Below the pieces are notes generated by a model that had not been told where the DNA came from, did no database searches, and worked only from the letters and a program-made list of their open reading frames with translations. DNA of 64,000 nt. Origin: CBDBND01 sp965262665 (lineage in GTDB: Bacteria > Pseudomonadota > Alphaproteobacteria > Rhodospirillales > Rhodospirillaceae). This document shows positions 56,466-64,000 of the stretch, piece by piece. Location of the stretch: positions 1-64,000 of the forward strand of contig CBDHFR010000002.1 in the NCBI GenBank assembly GCA_965262665.1, written 5' to 3'. The position numbers and the translations under genes were made by a program. How positions within the stretch are numbered: the stretch's first letter is position 1; the number at the start of each line of letters is the position of its first letter.

Positions 56466-58063
56466 GGAGTTTTTCCAGTGATGAGATCGGCCGCTTTTTC
56501 GCCGATCATGATCGCGGTGGCGTTGGTATTACCGCTGATGAGGTCGGGTATGATGGATGCATCGGCGACACGCAAGAAGCCGTCCACACCTTTGACCCTT
56601 AACTCTGGATCAACCACGGCGCCATCGTCACTGCCCATACGGCAGGTGCCGATGGGGTGGTAGCCGAGAAATGCTGTCTTGCGTAGGAACACCGTCCATT
56701 CCTCATCGGTCTGAACATCATCACCGGGCAAGCGTTCCGCCACCCGGTGAGATGCGAAAGCGGATCCATTGAGGACTGTCCGCACCGATCTGCACCCAGC
56801 TATAAGCCGGCCCACGTCATCGGAGTGCCCGAGCAACTGATGGTCGATGATCGGGGGGTCACGAGGGTCGTTAGAGCGCAAGCGAATTTCACCCCGACTT
56901 TTGGGATAGGCAATGTTGATGGCCGCCGAGATGGCCGGCTTGTCGTATGGAATGACCCCGTTCTCATCAAAACTAAAGGCATAAGGGCCGAGTTGGACCT
57001 GTACATCGGCAAAGTCGAGATCCGGATTGGATTTAAGAAAGGCCACAGCGTGGGGGTAGGGGCTGGTCGCCGGGCCGCGGCCAAACAGAAGCCAATTGAG
57101 TGAATGGAGACAAATTTTCCAGCTGTTGATTTCCGTATTGAAAGTCGACTGGTTGACTTCAATGCTGACCATACCTTCCGGATGATCCTGAAGGTTATGT
57201 CCTACATTCGGTGAGTCATGTCGCACGGGGATGCCATGTTCCGCCAATTTGCCAGCCGGCCCGATACCGCTAAGGAAGAGCAATTTGGGCGTGGCCAGTG
57301 CACCGGCGCATAGAACAACTGTGTTCCGCGCGTGGGCAACGAGTTCGATGCCGTGCTTGATGTACTTTACACCCGAGCACCGGCTGCCATCGAAAGACAA
57401 CGCCGTCGCCATTGCTTTTGTCTTGATGGAAACATTGGATGGTTTCTTACCAGGCCAGAGGTAGGCCCGTGCAGTGTGGAAACGCCAACCACGTCGTTGC
57501 GTCACTTGGCTGTATGCCACGCCTTCCTGTTTTGCACCGTTGTAGTCGTCATTGAACGGCACTCCGCTTTGTTTCATGGCGCCGACAAACTCATGGGCCA
57601 ACGGATGAGTCGTCCGCAGCCAATTCACGTGTACCGGTCCGTCGCGGCCCCTCAAGTGCGGGTCCCCGATGGCTGTGGCTTCCATCCGTTTCAAAAGGGG
57701 GAGCACATCGTCGTATCCCCAACCAGAGCATCCCGAGGTTGCCCAACGGTTGTAGTCCTGAGCTTGGCCACGCACATACAGCATGCCGTTGATGGCGCTG
57801 GATCCGCCCAACACCTTGCCGGCTGGCCAGAGATCGATTCTGTTGTTCCGGCTTTGGTCCGGTTGAGCCATGTACAGCCAATCCAGCGATGGGTTGCCGA
57901 TGGCTTTGATGATGGCGGCAGGAACATGGATAAAGGGCGAGACATCTCGCCCACCTGCTTCGAGAAGAAGAATCGTTTGATCAGGCTGATAACGAGCCAG
58001 CCGGTGGGCTAAAGCCGAACCCGAAGATCCCGCGCCGACAACGATGTAATCAAATTCCGTCAT
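56462..58063 (-). CDS. GMC family FAD oxidoreductase (choline dehydrogenase-like)
   Basis: 533 residues from the ATG at 58063 (MTEFDYIVVGAGSSGSALAH); an upstream frame to 58192 has no family similarity. The FAD-binding motif is at residues 7-13, the GMC signature 1 region at AGKVLGGSSAINGMLYVRGQ, and GALATPKLLFLSGIGP is signature 2. The catalytic His lies in FLGYHPIGTCRMG, with NTNATAIMIGEKAADLI at the end. The enzyme oxidises an alcohol. Its promoter region is shared with the divergent hydrolase gene and holds three 21-bp repeats. Confidence 0.93.
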   Translation of the reverse strand: MTEFDYIVVGAGSSGSALAHRLARYQPDQTILLLEAGGRDVSPFIHVPAAIIKAIGNPSLDWLYMAQPDQSRNNRIDLWPAGKVLGGSSAINGMLYVRGQAQDYNRWATSGCSGWGYDDVLPLLKRMEATAIGDPHLRGRDGPVHVNWLRTTHPLAHEFVGAMKQSGVPFNDDYNGAKQEGVAYSQVTQRRGWRFHTARAYLWPGKKPSNVSIKTKAMATALSFDGSRCSGVKYIKHGIELVAHARNTVVLCAGALATPKLLFLSGIGPAGKLAEHGIPVRHDSPNVGHNLQDHPEGMVSIEVNQSTFNTEINSWKICLHSLNWLLFGRGPATSPYPHAVAFLKSNPDLDFADVQVQLGPYAFSFDENGVIPYDKPAISAAINIAYPKSRGEIRLRSNDPRDPPIIDHQLLGHSDDVGRLIAGCRSVRTVLNGSAFASHRVAERLPGDDVQTDEEWTVFLRKTAFLGYHPIGTCRMGSDDGAVVDPELRVKGVDGFLRVADASIIPDLISGNTNATAIMIGEKAADLITGKTP

Positions 58064-58190
58064 GTAATCAAAAGTACCTGTCGATTCCAGCAGGACTTGG
58101 TGAATCAAACATGTAAAAGAGCATATCGGATCTGAATCGTCACATATAAATGGTATTGGGTTGTGGTAGTGCTGTTTGAACTTTAGGCGC

Positions 58191-58253
58191 AATACGTCTT
58201 GCTTATGTCAAAATACACTTTGCTTATGCGAGAATACGTCTTGCTTCTGTCAG
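58191..58253. repeat. Three tandem 21-bp repeats in a divergent promoter
   Basis: Units at 58191-58211, 58212-58232 and 58233-58253 share AATACGTCTTGCTTATGTCA with a few changes (the middle one reads AATACACTTTGCTTATGCG). The spacing equals two helical turns. They lie between the GMC gene (start 58063) and the hydrolase gene (start 58283), 30 bp from the latter. Binding sites for a regulator are the likely reading. No coding function. Confidence 0.75.
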
Positions 58254-58282
58254 ACACTTTTCAACGTTAGAATTGATCCGCG

Positions 58283-59089
58283 ATGCAACGTATTTCTATC
58301 GGTGATGCAGAACTCATGGTCGGGCGCCATGGAGAAGGTGACCCTTTGCTGTTGGTCTCCGGTCTCGGCGGCCGTGCCAGCTTTTGGGCGAACCAGGTAG
58401 AGCTGTTCGCCAGCCATTTCCAGGTCATTACCCATGACCACCGGGGAACTGGCGGTAGCACCAAGTCCATGATGACCTATTCCGTTGCCCAAATGGCCGA
58501 TGACGTTCTCCGGCTTATGGATGCGCTTACCGTCTCCAAAGCGGCCATGGTCGGCCATTCCACCGGCGGTGCCATTGCCCAACATCTGGCGCTCAACCAT
58601 CCCGATCGATTGTCCTGTATCGTTCTTAGCGCGACGTGGGCTGGTCCCCATCCATATTTCCAAACACTCTTCAAGTTGCGCTCACACATTCTTAGCGACC
58701 TTGGACCCGAAGCGTACCTTACAGATGGAATTCTGCGCGCTTACCCGCCCAGCGTCTTAATGGAAAACAGCGCCCTGTTAACGGAGAAAAGCACGGAGCG
58801 CCTCGTCGCTTTCCCGGGGCGCGTAATCGAAAGCGCGCGCATTGAAGCGGTCATGGCCCATGACTTGCGAGACCGACTGCCCGATGTCACTCTGCCAACA
58901 CTGGTTATATGCGCGTCCGATGATCAGATCACACCGGTGGTGTTCTCCCATGAACTCGCCGATCTCATTCCTGGTGCGCACAAACACATTTTGAACTTGG
59001 GTGGTCATTTTATGCCGCAAGTCTCTATCGAGGAATACAATCAAACTGTGTTGAGTTTTCTGGTGAAACAATCGGAAGGGGAATCCTGA
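58283..59089 (+). CDS. Alpha/beta hydrolase
   Basis: A 268-residue hydrolase. Motifs: LLLVSGLGGRASFWANQ, HDHRGTGGSTK, nucleophile AMVGHSTGGAIAQHLALN at about residue 92, acid in VICASDDQITP and His in LNLGGHFMPQV. It is closest in style to 3-oxoadipate enol-lactonase and RutD-type enzymes. Its stop overlaps the cupin start as ATGA, so the two are co-translated. Confidence 0.9.
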   Translation: MQRISIGDAELMVGRHGEGDPLLLVSGLGGRASFWANQVELFASHFQVITHDHRGTGGSTKSMMTYSVAQMADDVLRLMDALTVSKAAMVGHSTGGAIAQHLALNHPDRLSCIVLSATWAGPHPYFQTLFKLRSHILSDLGPEAYLTDGILRAYPPSVLMENSALLTEKSTERLVAFPGRVIESARIEAVMAHDLRDRLPDVTLPTLVICASDDQITPVVFSHELADLIPGAHKHILNLGGHFMPQVSIEEYNQTVLSFLVKQSEGES

Positions 59090-59595
59090 TGCCTCATGAT
59101 GTGAAAATCCCGTGGTGGGCGGTCGTCGGACCTGACGAAGGGGAGTCAATTTGGCAACCTGAACCATCTCGTGGGTATGTGGACGTCAATTTGACACCGG
59201 AAAATACACCCTACGACGGCTTCTCGTCAGGTATTCAGGTGCTGCCGCCCGGGTGTCATGTAAGAGAGCATGGCCATCAAGTGAATCATGAATTAATTTT
59301 TATTTACGAAGGAACCGGCCGCTGCGAGATCGAAGACGCCACCTATGATTTGGTGCCAGGCACGACTGTGTTGTTCGGACGTTATGCCCGTCATCTCCTC
59401 GAAAATACCGGTGATGTCGACATGAAGCTGTTCTGGGTCTTTTTCCCGCCCGCATTGGAATACTGGTTCCGCGCAATCGGCCGCCCGCGCACGCCGGGTG
59501 AGGATATGCCGGTCGCCTTTCCACGGCCCGATAATGTGGCGGACATCAAGGAGCATATGAAGTTTGTGCCGCCGCGCTCGGCCACCAAATCCTAA
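59089..59595 (+). CDS. Cupin domain protein
   Basis: 168 residues with one cupin barrel. The first metal-binding motif is PGCHVREHGHQVNHELIFIY with two His and a Glu; the second is around GTTVLFGRYARHLLENTGDV. Small cupins bind a divalent metal and serve as dioxygenases, isomerases or sensors. It is translationally coupled to the hydrolase at 58283. Confidence 0.88.
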   Translation: MPHDVKIPWWAVVGPDEGESIWQPEPSRGYVDVNLTPENTPYDGFSSGIQVLPPGCHVREHGHQVNHELIFIYEGTGRCEIEDATYDLVPGTTVLFGRYARHLLENTGDVDMKLFWVFFPPALEYWFRAIGRPRTPGEDMPVAFPRPDNVADIKEHMKFVPPRSATKS

Positions 59596-59808
59596 CCAAA
59601 AAATTCTGTCAAAATCGTCCGACCGCGTGGCTGACACTGGAAAAATTGTCTCAGCCTGGTCTGCTGATCAGAGCATGGCCAGTAACTCATTGAAGTTTAT
59701 ATATTTTCATTAGACGACCACGGCAATGCGGGCCCGCTTTTTCTGGCGAATCGGTGTATAGTAGGTCCCATATTCATTCGGCAAACCTTCAGTCCATTGG
59801 AGACCGCA

Positions 59809-62043
59809 ATGTCCTTAACGGCTCAATTGAATTCCATTGATGGTGTGGCGGAACGCATTCATTCAACGCGCCGGTCGGCCCTCAAGGTTGGGGTGATGTC
59901 CGGGAGCGGATTGACTCTGGCGTTTATGTTCGGTCCCGATGTTCTGTCGAAGGCAGGTCATGCGGCAACAGAGGACACGTTTATCCCTAATGCCTTCGTC
60001 GAGATTGACCCCAACGGCCGGATCTTGATTTACAACCATAGCCCTGAAGTCGGACAGGGCGTGATCACCGCATTGCCAATGATTGTTGCCGAAGAACTGG
60101 ATGCGGCTTGGGATGACGTCAACGTTGAACAGTCCATCATCAGTGCAGAAATCTACGGCCGTCAGGTTGCAGGTGGATCGTTTGCGGTCCCCAGTTCTTG
60201 GGATCAGCTGCGTCAGGCCGGTGCGGTTGCGCGCAGTATGTTGGTCACCGCGGCAGCGGAACAATGGGGTGTCTCTGCCGACGAGTGTTCAACCAAAGAC
60301 AGCTATGTGACTCACAACCCCAGCGACCGGACGTTGTCTTACGGTGAGCTCGCGAAACGAGCCTCCAAGGTTCCTTTACCCGACCCTGAATCGCTGACTT
60401 TGAAAGCGCGTGAAGATTACAAGATCCTCGGCACGCGGGTTGGTGGCGTCGAAAACGACAAGATTGTCTCCGGCCAGCCGTTGTTCGGTAGCGACGTTGT
60501 CGTTCCCGATATGGTCTATGCGACATATACACGCTGCCCTGCGTTTGGTGGGCGCGTGGTATCGGCCAACCTAGACGACGTGAGGTCAATCGACGGCGTA
60601 CTTGATGCCTTTGTTTTGGAAGGAACCGGCAACGCGCAGGAAGTCATGCCAGGCGTGGCGGTGGTGGCCAATTCCACATGGGCCGCCATGAAAGGCAAGG
60701 CTGCGCTCGACGTTGTATGGGACGAAAGCACGGCATCAAAGGACAGCTGGAGTGGTTCAGTTGCACGGGCGGAGGCGCTCGCGGGCACCAAAGGCGATCA
60801 AGTCATTTTTGAAAAAGGCGATGCCGACGCCGCCATTGTTAATGCGCCGGTCAAAATCGTCGATGCACTGTACACCTATCCGTTCATTGCCCACGTCAAT
60901 ATGGAACCTCAAAACAGTACGGCCTGGCATCGCGGTGATGAAGTCGAAGTGTGGGCGCCAACACAGACACCGCAGCGGGCTGTCACCTCGGTGGCTGAAG
61001 TTTGGGGGCTCCCCGAAGAGAAAGTGAATCTTCACCAAATCAGAGGTGGTGGAGGATTCGGACGGCGCCTTTACAACAACTTCGTCTGCGAGGCCGTGGC
61101 CATTTCCGAGCGGGTGGGTGCGCCGGTTAAGTTGCAGTGGACCCGGGAAGACGATATTCGCCACGAATTCTACCGACCCGGCGGGTTCCACTATATGTCC
61201 GGTGCGGTGGACGAAAACGGCAAACTGGCGGCTCTACGCGACCATTTTGTCACGTTCACCGAAGACGGTGAGAATGCCATTGGGCTTGCCAGTTTGACCG
61301 AAAGCGAATTTCCGGCGCCGCTCATCGACAATGTCAAGTTCACCCAGTCCCTGTTGCCATGGAGCATTCCATCGGGGGCATTGAGAGCACCGCGGTCAAA
61401 CGTGCACGGATTCGTATTCCAGTCTTTTTTGCATGAACTGGCAGAGGCAGCGGGCCGCGATTACGTCGAGTTTTTGTTGGACGTTGCGGGCGATTCCCGT
61501 TGGCTCGATCCCGGAAACATCCGCACTCTACATACGGGCCGTACCGCCGATGTGATTAAGTTGGCTGCTGAGAAAGCAGGATGGGGCAAAGATTTACCCG
61601 AAGGGCACGGCCTAGGTCTTGGGTTCTACTTCAGCCATGCCGCACATATTGCAGAAGTGGCCGAAGTGAGTATGGAATCGGACAACACAGTGAGAGTCCA
61701 CAAAGTGACAGTGGCTGCTGATGTCGGGCCTATCATCAATATGAGCGGTGCCGAGAATATGATGGAAGGCTCAGTGATCGACGGCATCAGCACAATGTTC
61801 GGCCAGCAATTAACCATCGAAAACGGCCGTATCCAAGAAGGCAACTTCGATCAATACCCGTTACTGAAGATGGCCGAAGCGCCAGAGGTCGACACCCATT
61901 TCATCCAATCGGAATTCAGACCGACAGGGCTGGGTGAGCCGGGCCTGCCGCCCTTACTACCGGCTGTGGCAAACGCTATCTTTGCCGCCTCGGGGCAGCG
62001 GGTACGTTCCGTGCCGCTCAAACTGGAAGGCTTCGCCGTTTAA
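59809..62043 (+). CDS. Molybdenum hydroxylase large subunit, IorB-like, Tat-exported
   Basis: 744 residues. A Tat signal STRRSALKVGVMSGSGLTLA is followed by the xanthine-dehydrogenase-family molybdopterin-binding fold: VEIDPNGRILIYNHSPEVGQ, IRGGGGFGRRLYNNFVCEAV and the active-site Glu region GLGEPGLPPLLPAVANAIF. It resembles isoquinoline 1-oxidoreductase beta subunits, which hydroxylate N-heterocycles or oxidise aldehydes. The start at 59809 has GGAG at good spacing; TTG 59797 is an alternative. The 2Fe-2S small subunit and cytochrome usually encoded alongside are absent. Confidence 0.9.
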   Translation: MSLTAQLNSIDGVAERIHSTRRSALKVGVMSGSGLTLAFMFGPDVLSKAGHAATEDTFIPNAFVEIDPNGRILIYNHSPEVGQGVITALPMIVAEELDAAWDDVNVEQSIISAEIYGRQVAGGSFAVPSSWDQLRQAGAVARSMLVTAAAEQWGVSADECSTKDSYVTHNPSDRTLSYGELAKRASKVPLPDPESLTLKAREDYKILGTRVGGVENDKIVSGQPLFGSDVVVPDMVYATYTRCPAFGGRVVSANLDDVRSIDGVLDAFVLEGTGNAQEVMPGVAVVANSTWAAMKGKAALDVVWDESTASKDSWSGSVARAEALAGTKGDQVIFEKGDADAAIVNAPVKIVDALYTYPFIAHVNMEPQNSTAWHRGDEVEVWAPTQTPQRAVTSVAEVWGLPEEKVNLHQIRGGGGFGRRLYNNFVCEAVAISERVGAPVKLQWTREDDIRHEFYRPGGFHYMSGAVDENGKLAALRDHFVTFTEDGENAIGLASLTESEFPAPLIDNVKFTQSLLPWSIPSGALRAPRSNVHGFVFQSFLHELAEAAGRDYVEFLLDVAGDSRWLDPGNIRTLHTGRTADVIKLAAEKAGWGKDLPEGHGLGLGFYFSHAAHIAEVAEVSMESDNTVRVHKVTVAADVGPIINMSGAENMMEGSVIDGISTMFGQQLTIENGRIQEGNFDQYPLLKMAEAPEVDTHFIQSEFRPTGLGEPGLPPLLPAVANAIFAASGQRVRSVPLKLEGFAV

Positions 62044-62166
62044 GTCGGTTCGAGACCTGCGTTTCTCAGAGCGTTGTTCTCTCAGAGGCTAGGGGCTCTG
62101 AAACCCTTACTCTTGGCGTCTGCCTGTCGTATTCCCTAAAGGAATGTTTGGCGTGATTGGGGAAGG

Positions 62167-63354
62167 ATGGCCTTGAAGGACTGCAACATTGTCCTCATTG
62201 GTGCGGGTATTGGCGGATTGACGGCCGCCATCGCTTTGCAGCGCGCTGGATTTCCGGTTTCCATTTATGAACGAGCCGACGAACTGACGGAAATCGGTGC
62301 GGGACTGACTCTGGCTAAGAACGCCAGCAAGGCGCTCCGGTCTTTGGGTTTAGCAGATAAGATGGACGCCTACGGTTTCCGTCCGCAGTCCGGTGGCGGC
62401 AAGTACCTCGCCACTGGGGAAATTCACCGACGGTCATCCGTGCCGGGAGATATCCGACAAGAACGCGGCGAGACCGACCCCGACGCCCGGTTTCGCATGT
62501 TTCACCGTGCTGACTTGCACCAGATGCTGATGAAGACCGTGCTGGAAAACGATTCGCAGGCTATTCATCTGGATCACTGTTTTCAATCACTAGAACAGAA
62601 CGCGGATGAGGTCACCGTACACTTCGATAACGGTAAGTCGGTGAGGGGCGATATCGTAATCGGTTGCGACGGCAACCGGTCAGGGGTACGGCAGACCATT
62701 TTTGATGACGACAAGGTCGAATTTCTTGGTTACGTCGCTTGGCGCGGAATTATCTCCATCGACTCTCTCCCGCCCGGTACCATTGATACGGACTCGTCTC
62801 TATTCAGTGGCGACCACCATAGTCTGCTTCGCTACAAGATCCGGGACGGCAACACGCTGAATGTGGTGGCTTACGCCAAGAAGTCAGATTGGGTCGAGGA
62901 GGGGTGGTCGGTACCCGCCGAAAAAAGCGAGCTCAAACAAGAGTTCACAGGAGCTGCCCATGAAGTGCAATTACTCCTTGACGCCATTCCGGCAGATGAG
63001 TGCTTTAAGTGGGGTCTATTTGGCCGTGAACCGATGAAGACATGGACGGTTGGGAGAGTCTCGTTGCTCGGAGATGCGACTCTTCCTATGCTGCCCTTTT
63101 TGGGTCAAGGTGCTGGCATGGCCATAGAAGACAGCGTCGTTCTCGCACGTTGTTTGACAGCATCCGAAACGGCTGAAGAAGCGCTCAGGCGTTATGAAGC
63201 CGCACGCCGTGAACGGACGTCATTGGTGACCATAGGGGCACGATACAATGGCCTAAGAATGCACGGCACTATTGAAAAGGCGCTGGAAGAACGGGCCAAA
63301 GAATATGATTCCGTCGCCATCCATGAATACGACGCGGCAACGGTCGCCGTTTAA
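62167..63354 (+). CDS. FAD-dependent aromatic-ring-type monooxygenase
   Basis: A 395-residue flavoprotein monooxygenase, a paralogue of the one at 48642-49802. NIVLIGAGIGGLTAAIALQR is at the N-terminus, VIGCDGNRSGVRQTIF at about residue 175, and RVSLLGDATLPMLPFLGQGA at about 297, where GDATLP replaces the usual GDAAHP. Both proteins share RMFHRADLHQML-like and KWGLFGREP-like blocks and end in a similar YDAATVAV. It lies 123 bp after the molybdenum hydroxylase gene and converges on the FAD oxidase. Confidence 0.9.
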   Translation: MALKDCNIVLIGAGIGGLTAAIALQRAGFPVSIYERADELTEIGAGLTLAKNASKALRSLGLADKMDAYGFRPQSGGGKYLATGEIHRRSSVPGDIRQERGETDPDARFRMFHRADLHQMLMKTVLENDSQAIHLDHCFQSLEQNADEVTVHFDNGKSVRGDIVIGCDGNRSGVRQTIFDDDKVEFLGYVAWRGIISIDSLPPGTIDTDSSLFSGDHHSLLRYKIRDGNTLNVVAYAKKSDWVEEGWSVPAEKSELKQEFTGAAHEVQLLLDAIPADECFKWGLFGREPMKTWTVGRVSLLGDATLPMLPFLGQGAGMAIEDSVVLARCLTASETAEEALRRYEAARRERTSLVTIGARYNGLRMHGTIEKALEERAKEYDSVAIHEYDAATVAV

Positions 63355-63361
63355 GTGTAAC

Positions 63362-64000
63362 TCAAAGCCCCAATGCCCCCGGATTGATCCGGTTCTCCGG
63401 GTCGACCATCTGTTTGACGGACCGGATCATGGCCGCCGTGTTGTCGAATCTGGATTCGAGAAACGGATAACTGCGTCCGATCTGCAGGTGCGTTCCGCCG
63501 CGCTTTCGGAACAATTCAGCAAGCCCAATGCGTAACCGACCCACATCGGCCCAGGCTTTCGGGTCATGGTCAAAGGTCTCTTTGGATTTAAGAAAATCCT
63601 CATCGAGGTAGCTTTCAATCATGTCGGTGCGCCGGTCGTGCCAATAGAGATTGACCTCTACTAGGACCCGCGACCGGCCGATTAAATTGCAGACCTGTCC
63701 CCATGCCAGACCATGTTCTTCAATCACGTTCTTTTGGGAGTCCATATAGGCGTCGATGTCGTCAAGAATAGCCCCGTGCAAGGAGTGGGGCAGAATGCCG
63801 TGCATTGGAACCCAACGGTCACCTTTGGGACCGAGCATCATCAGCGGCGGAGGAAAAGGAGTGCCACGCATGACCTTTGGAATGCTGGCTTCGATTTCCT
63901 TGCCGTTGTGGTCGGTGCAAGCCTTTTTCACCAAGGCCATCGCGCTTTCAACGTCCGCGTCGTCCCGGCCATCAACACTCATATGCAAGGTGTAGCCGAC
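63362..64000 (-). CDS. FAD-linked oxidase, C-terminal part (vanillyl-alcohol-oxidase type)
   Basis: The gene enters from beyond the right edge; 213 residues are visible. VLVEVNLYWHDRRTDMIESY, KRGGTHLQIGRSYPFLESRF and the end MVDPENRINPGALGL fit the cap domain and C-terminus of FAD-linked oxidases related to 4-cresol dehydrogenase and vanillyl-alcohol oxidase. The FAD-binding N-terminal domain is outside the window. Such enzymes oxidise para-substituted phenols, which fits the cluster, but the substrate cannot be assigned. Confidence 0.8.
   Translation of the reverse strand, partial: VGYTLHMSVDGRDDADVESAMALVKKACTDHNGKEIEASIPKVMRGTPFPPPLMMLGPKGDRWVPMHGILPHSLHGAILDDIDAYMDSQKNVIEEHGLAWGQVCNLIGRSRVLVEVNLYWHDRRTDMIESYLDEDFLKSKETFDHDPKAWADVGRLRIGLAELFRKRGGTHLQIGRSYPFLESRFDNTAAMIRSVKQMVDPENRINPGALGL

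Noticed and set aside
58191..58253. Mini CRISPR array
   Set aside because: The repeats are directly abutting with no spacers, only three units, and no cas genes are in the window.

Overview
The window looks like accessory chromosome from an uncultured alphaproteobacterium, possibly marine or host-associated. This is an inference from the gene families: a large TonB-dependent receptor, Tat-exported enzymes, a GMC oxidoreductase, a PrpD-family enzyme, a DUF1838 protein, polyamine-type ABC genes and RsbU/RsbW remnants. No rRNA, complete tRNA or CRISPR array is visible. Two kinds of DNA are interleaved: compact catabolic operons, many with 4-bp ATGA overlaps, and a graveyard of mobile elements and truncated genes.

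Region 1 (1-6.3 kb) is a defence block. A DUF2188 protein precedes a complete type II CBASS operon: a CapV patatin effector, a CD-NTase, a Cap2 E2-E1 conjugating enzyme and a Cap3 JAMM protease. The CD-NTase carries one frameshift and Cap2 carries two. Beyond the operon are a tRNA-3'-end-like fragment that may mark an integration site, the first copy of an ~80-bp palindromic repeat, and a broken zinc-ribbon gene. Region 2 (6.3-10.6 kb) stacks decayed parts: hsdM, IS256, a group II intron remnant, IS630 and IS110.

Region 3 (10.6-17.5 kb) returns to metabolism with a Tat-signal methyltransferase, a two-domain VOC enzyme cut cleanly in two by an IS3 element, and a TonB-dependent receptor with a striking palindrome upstream. 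Region 4 (17.8-22.8 kb) has small single genes (S24 repressor remnant, GFA protein, DUF2188) separated by further copies of the palindrome, then shards of IS21, IS1182, IS4, IS1595 and IS110. Region 5 (22.9-27.3 kb) is a polyamine-type ABC transporter operon whose ATPase gene has at least four single-base insertions. Region 6 (27.3-35.4 kb) is a mosaic of gene fragments around an intact hicAB toxin-antitoxin pair that has a well-formed promoter and operator.

Region 7 (35.4-64 kb) is the metabolic core. One part pairs two nitrilase-superfamily proteins with a three-subunit molybdopterin oxidoreductase and a solute-binding protein. The other part holds two FAD monooxygenases, a GMC oxidoreductase, an orphan IorB-like molybdenum hydroxylase, three alpha/beta hydrolases, an acyl-CoA dehydrogenase, a PrpD-family enzyme, DUF1838, a cupin, two MFS transporters and the end of an FAD-linked oxidase. 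This reads as a degradation pathway for a complex, perhaps aromatic or N-containing compound; the substrate cannot be read from sequence.

Disruption is a theme. Besides single-base indels, which could be sequencing error, there are a clean IS insertion with target duplication, a 16-bp tandem duplication and three in-frame amber codons. These point to real, ongoing gene decay.
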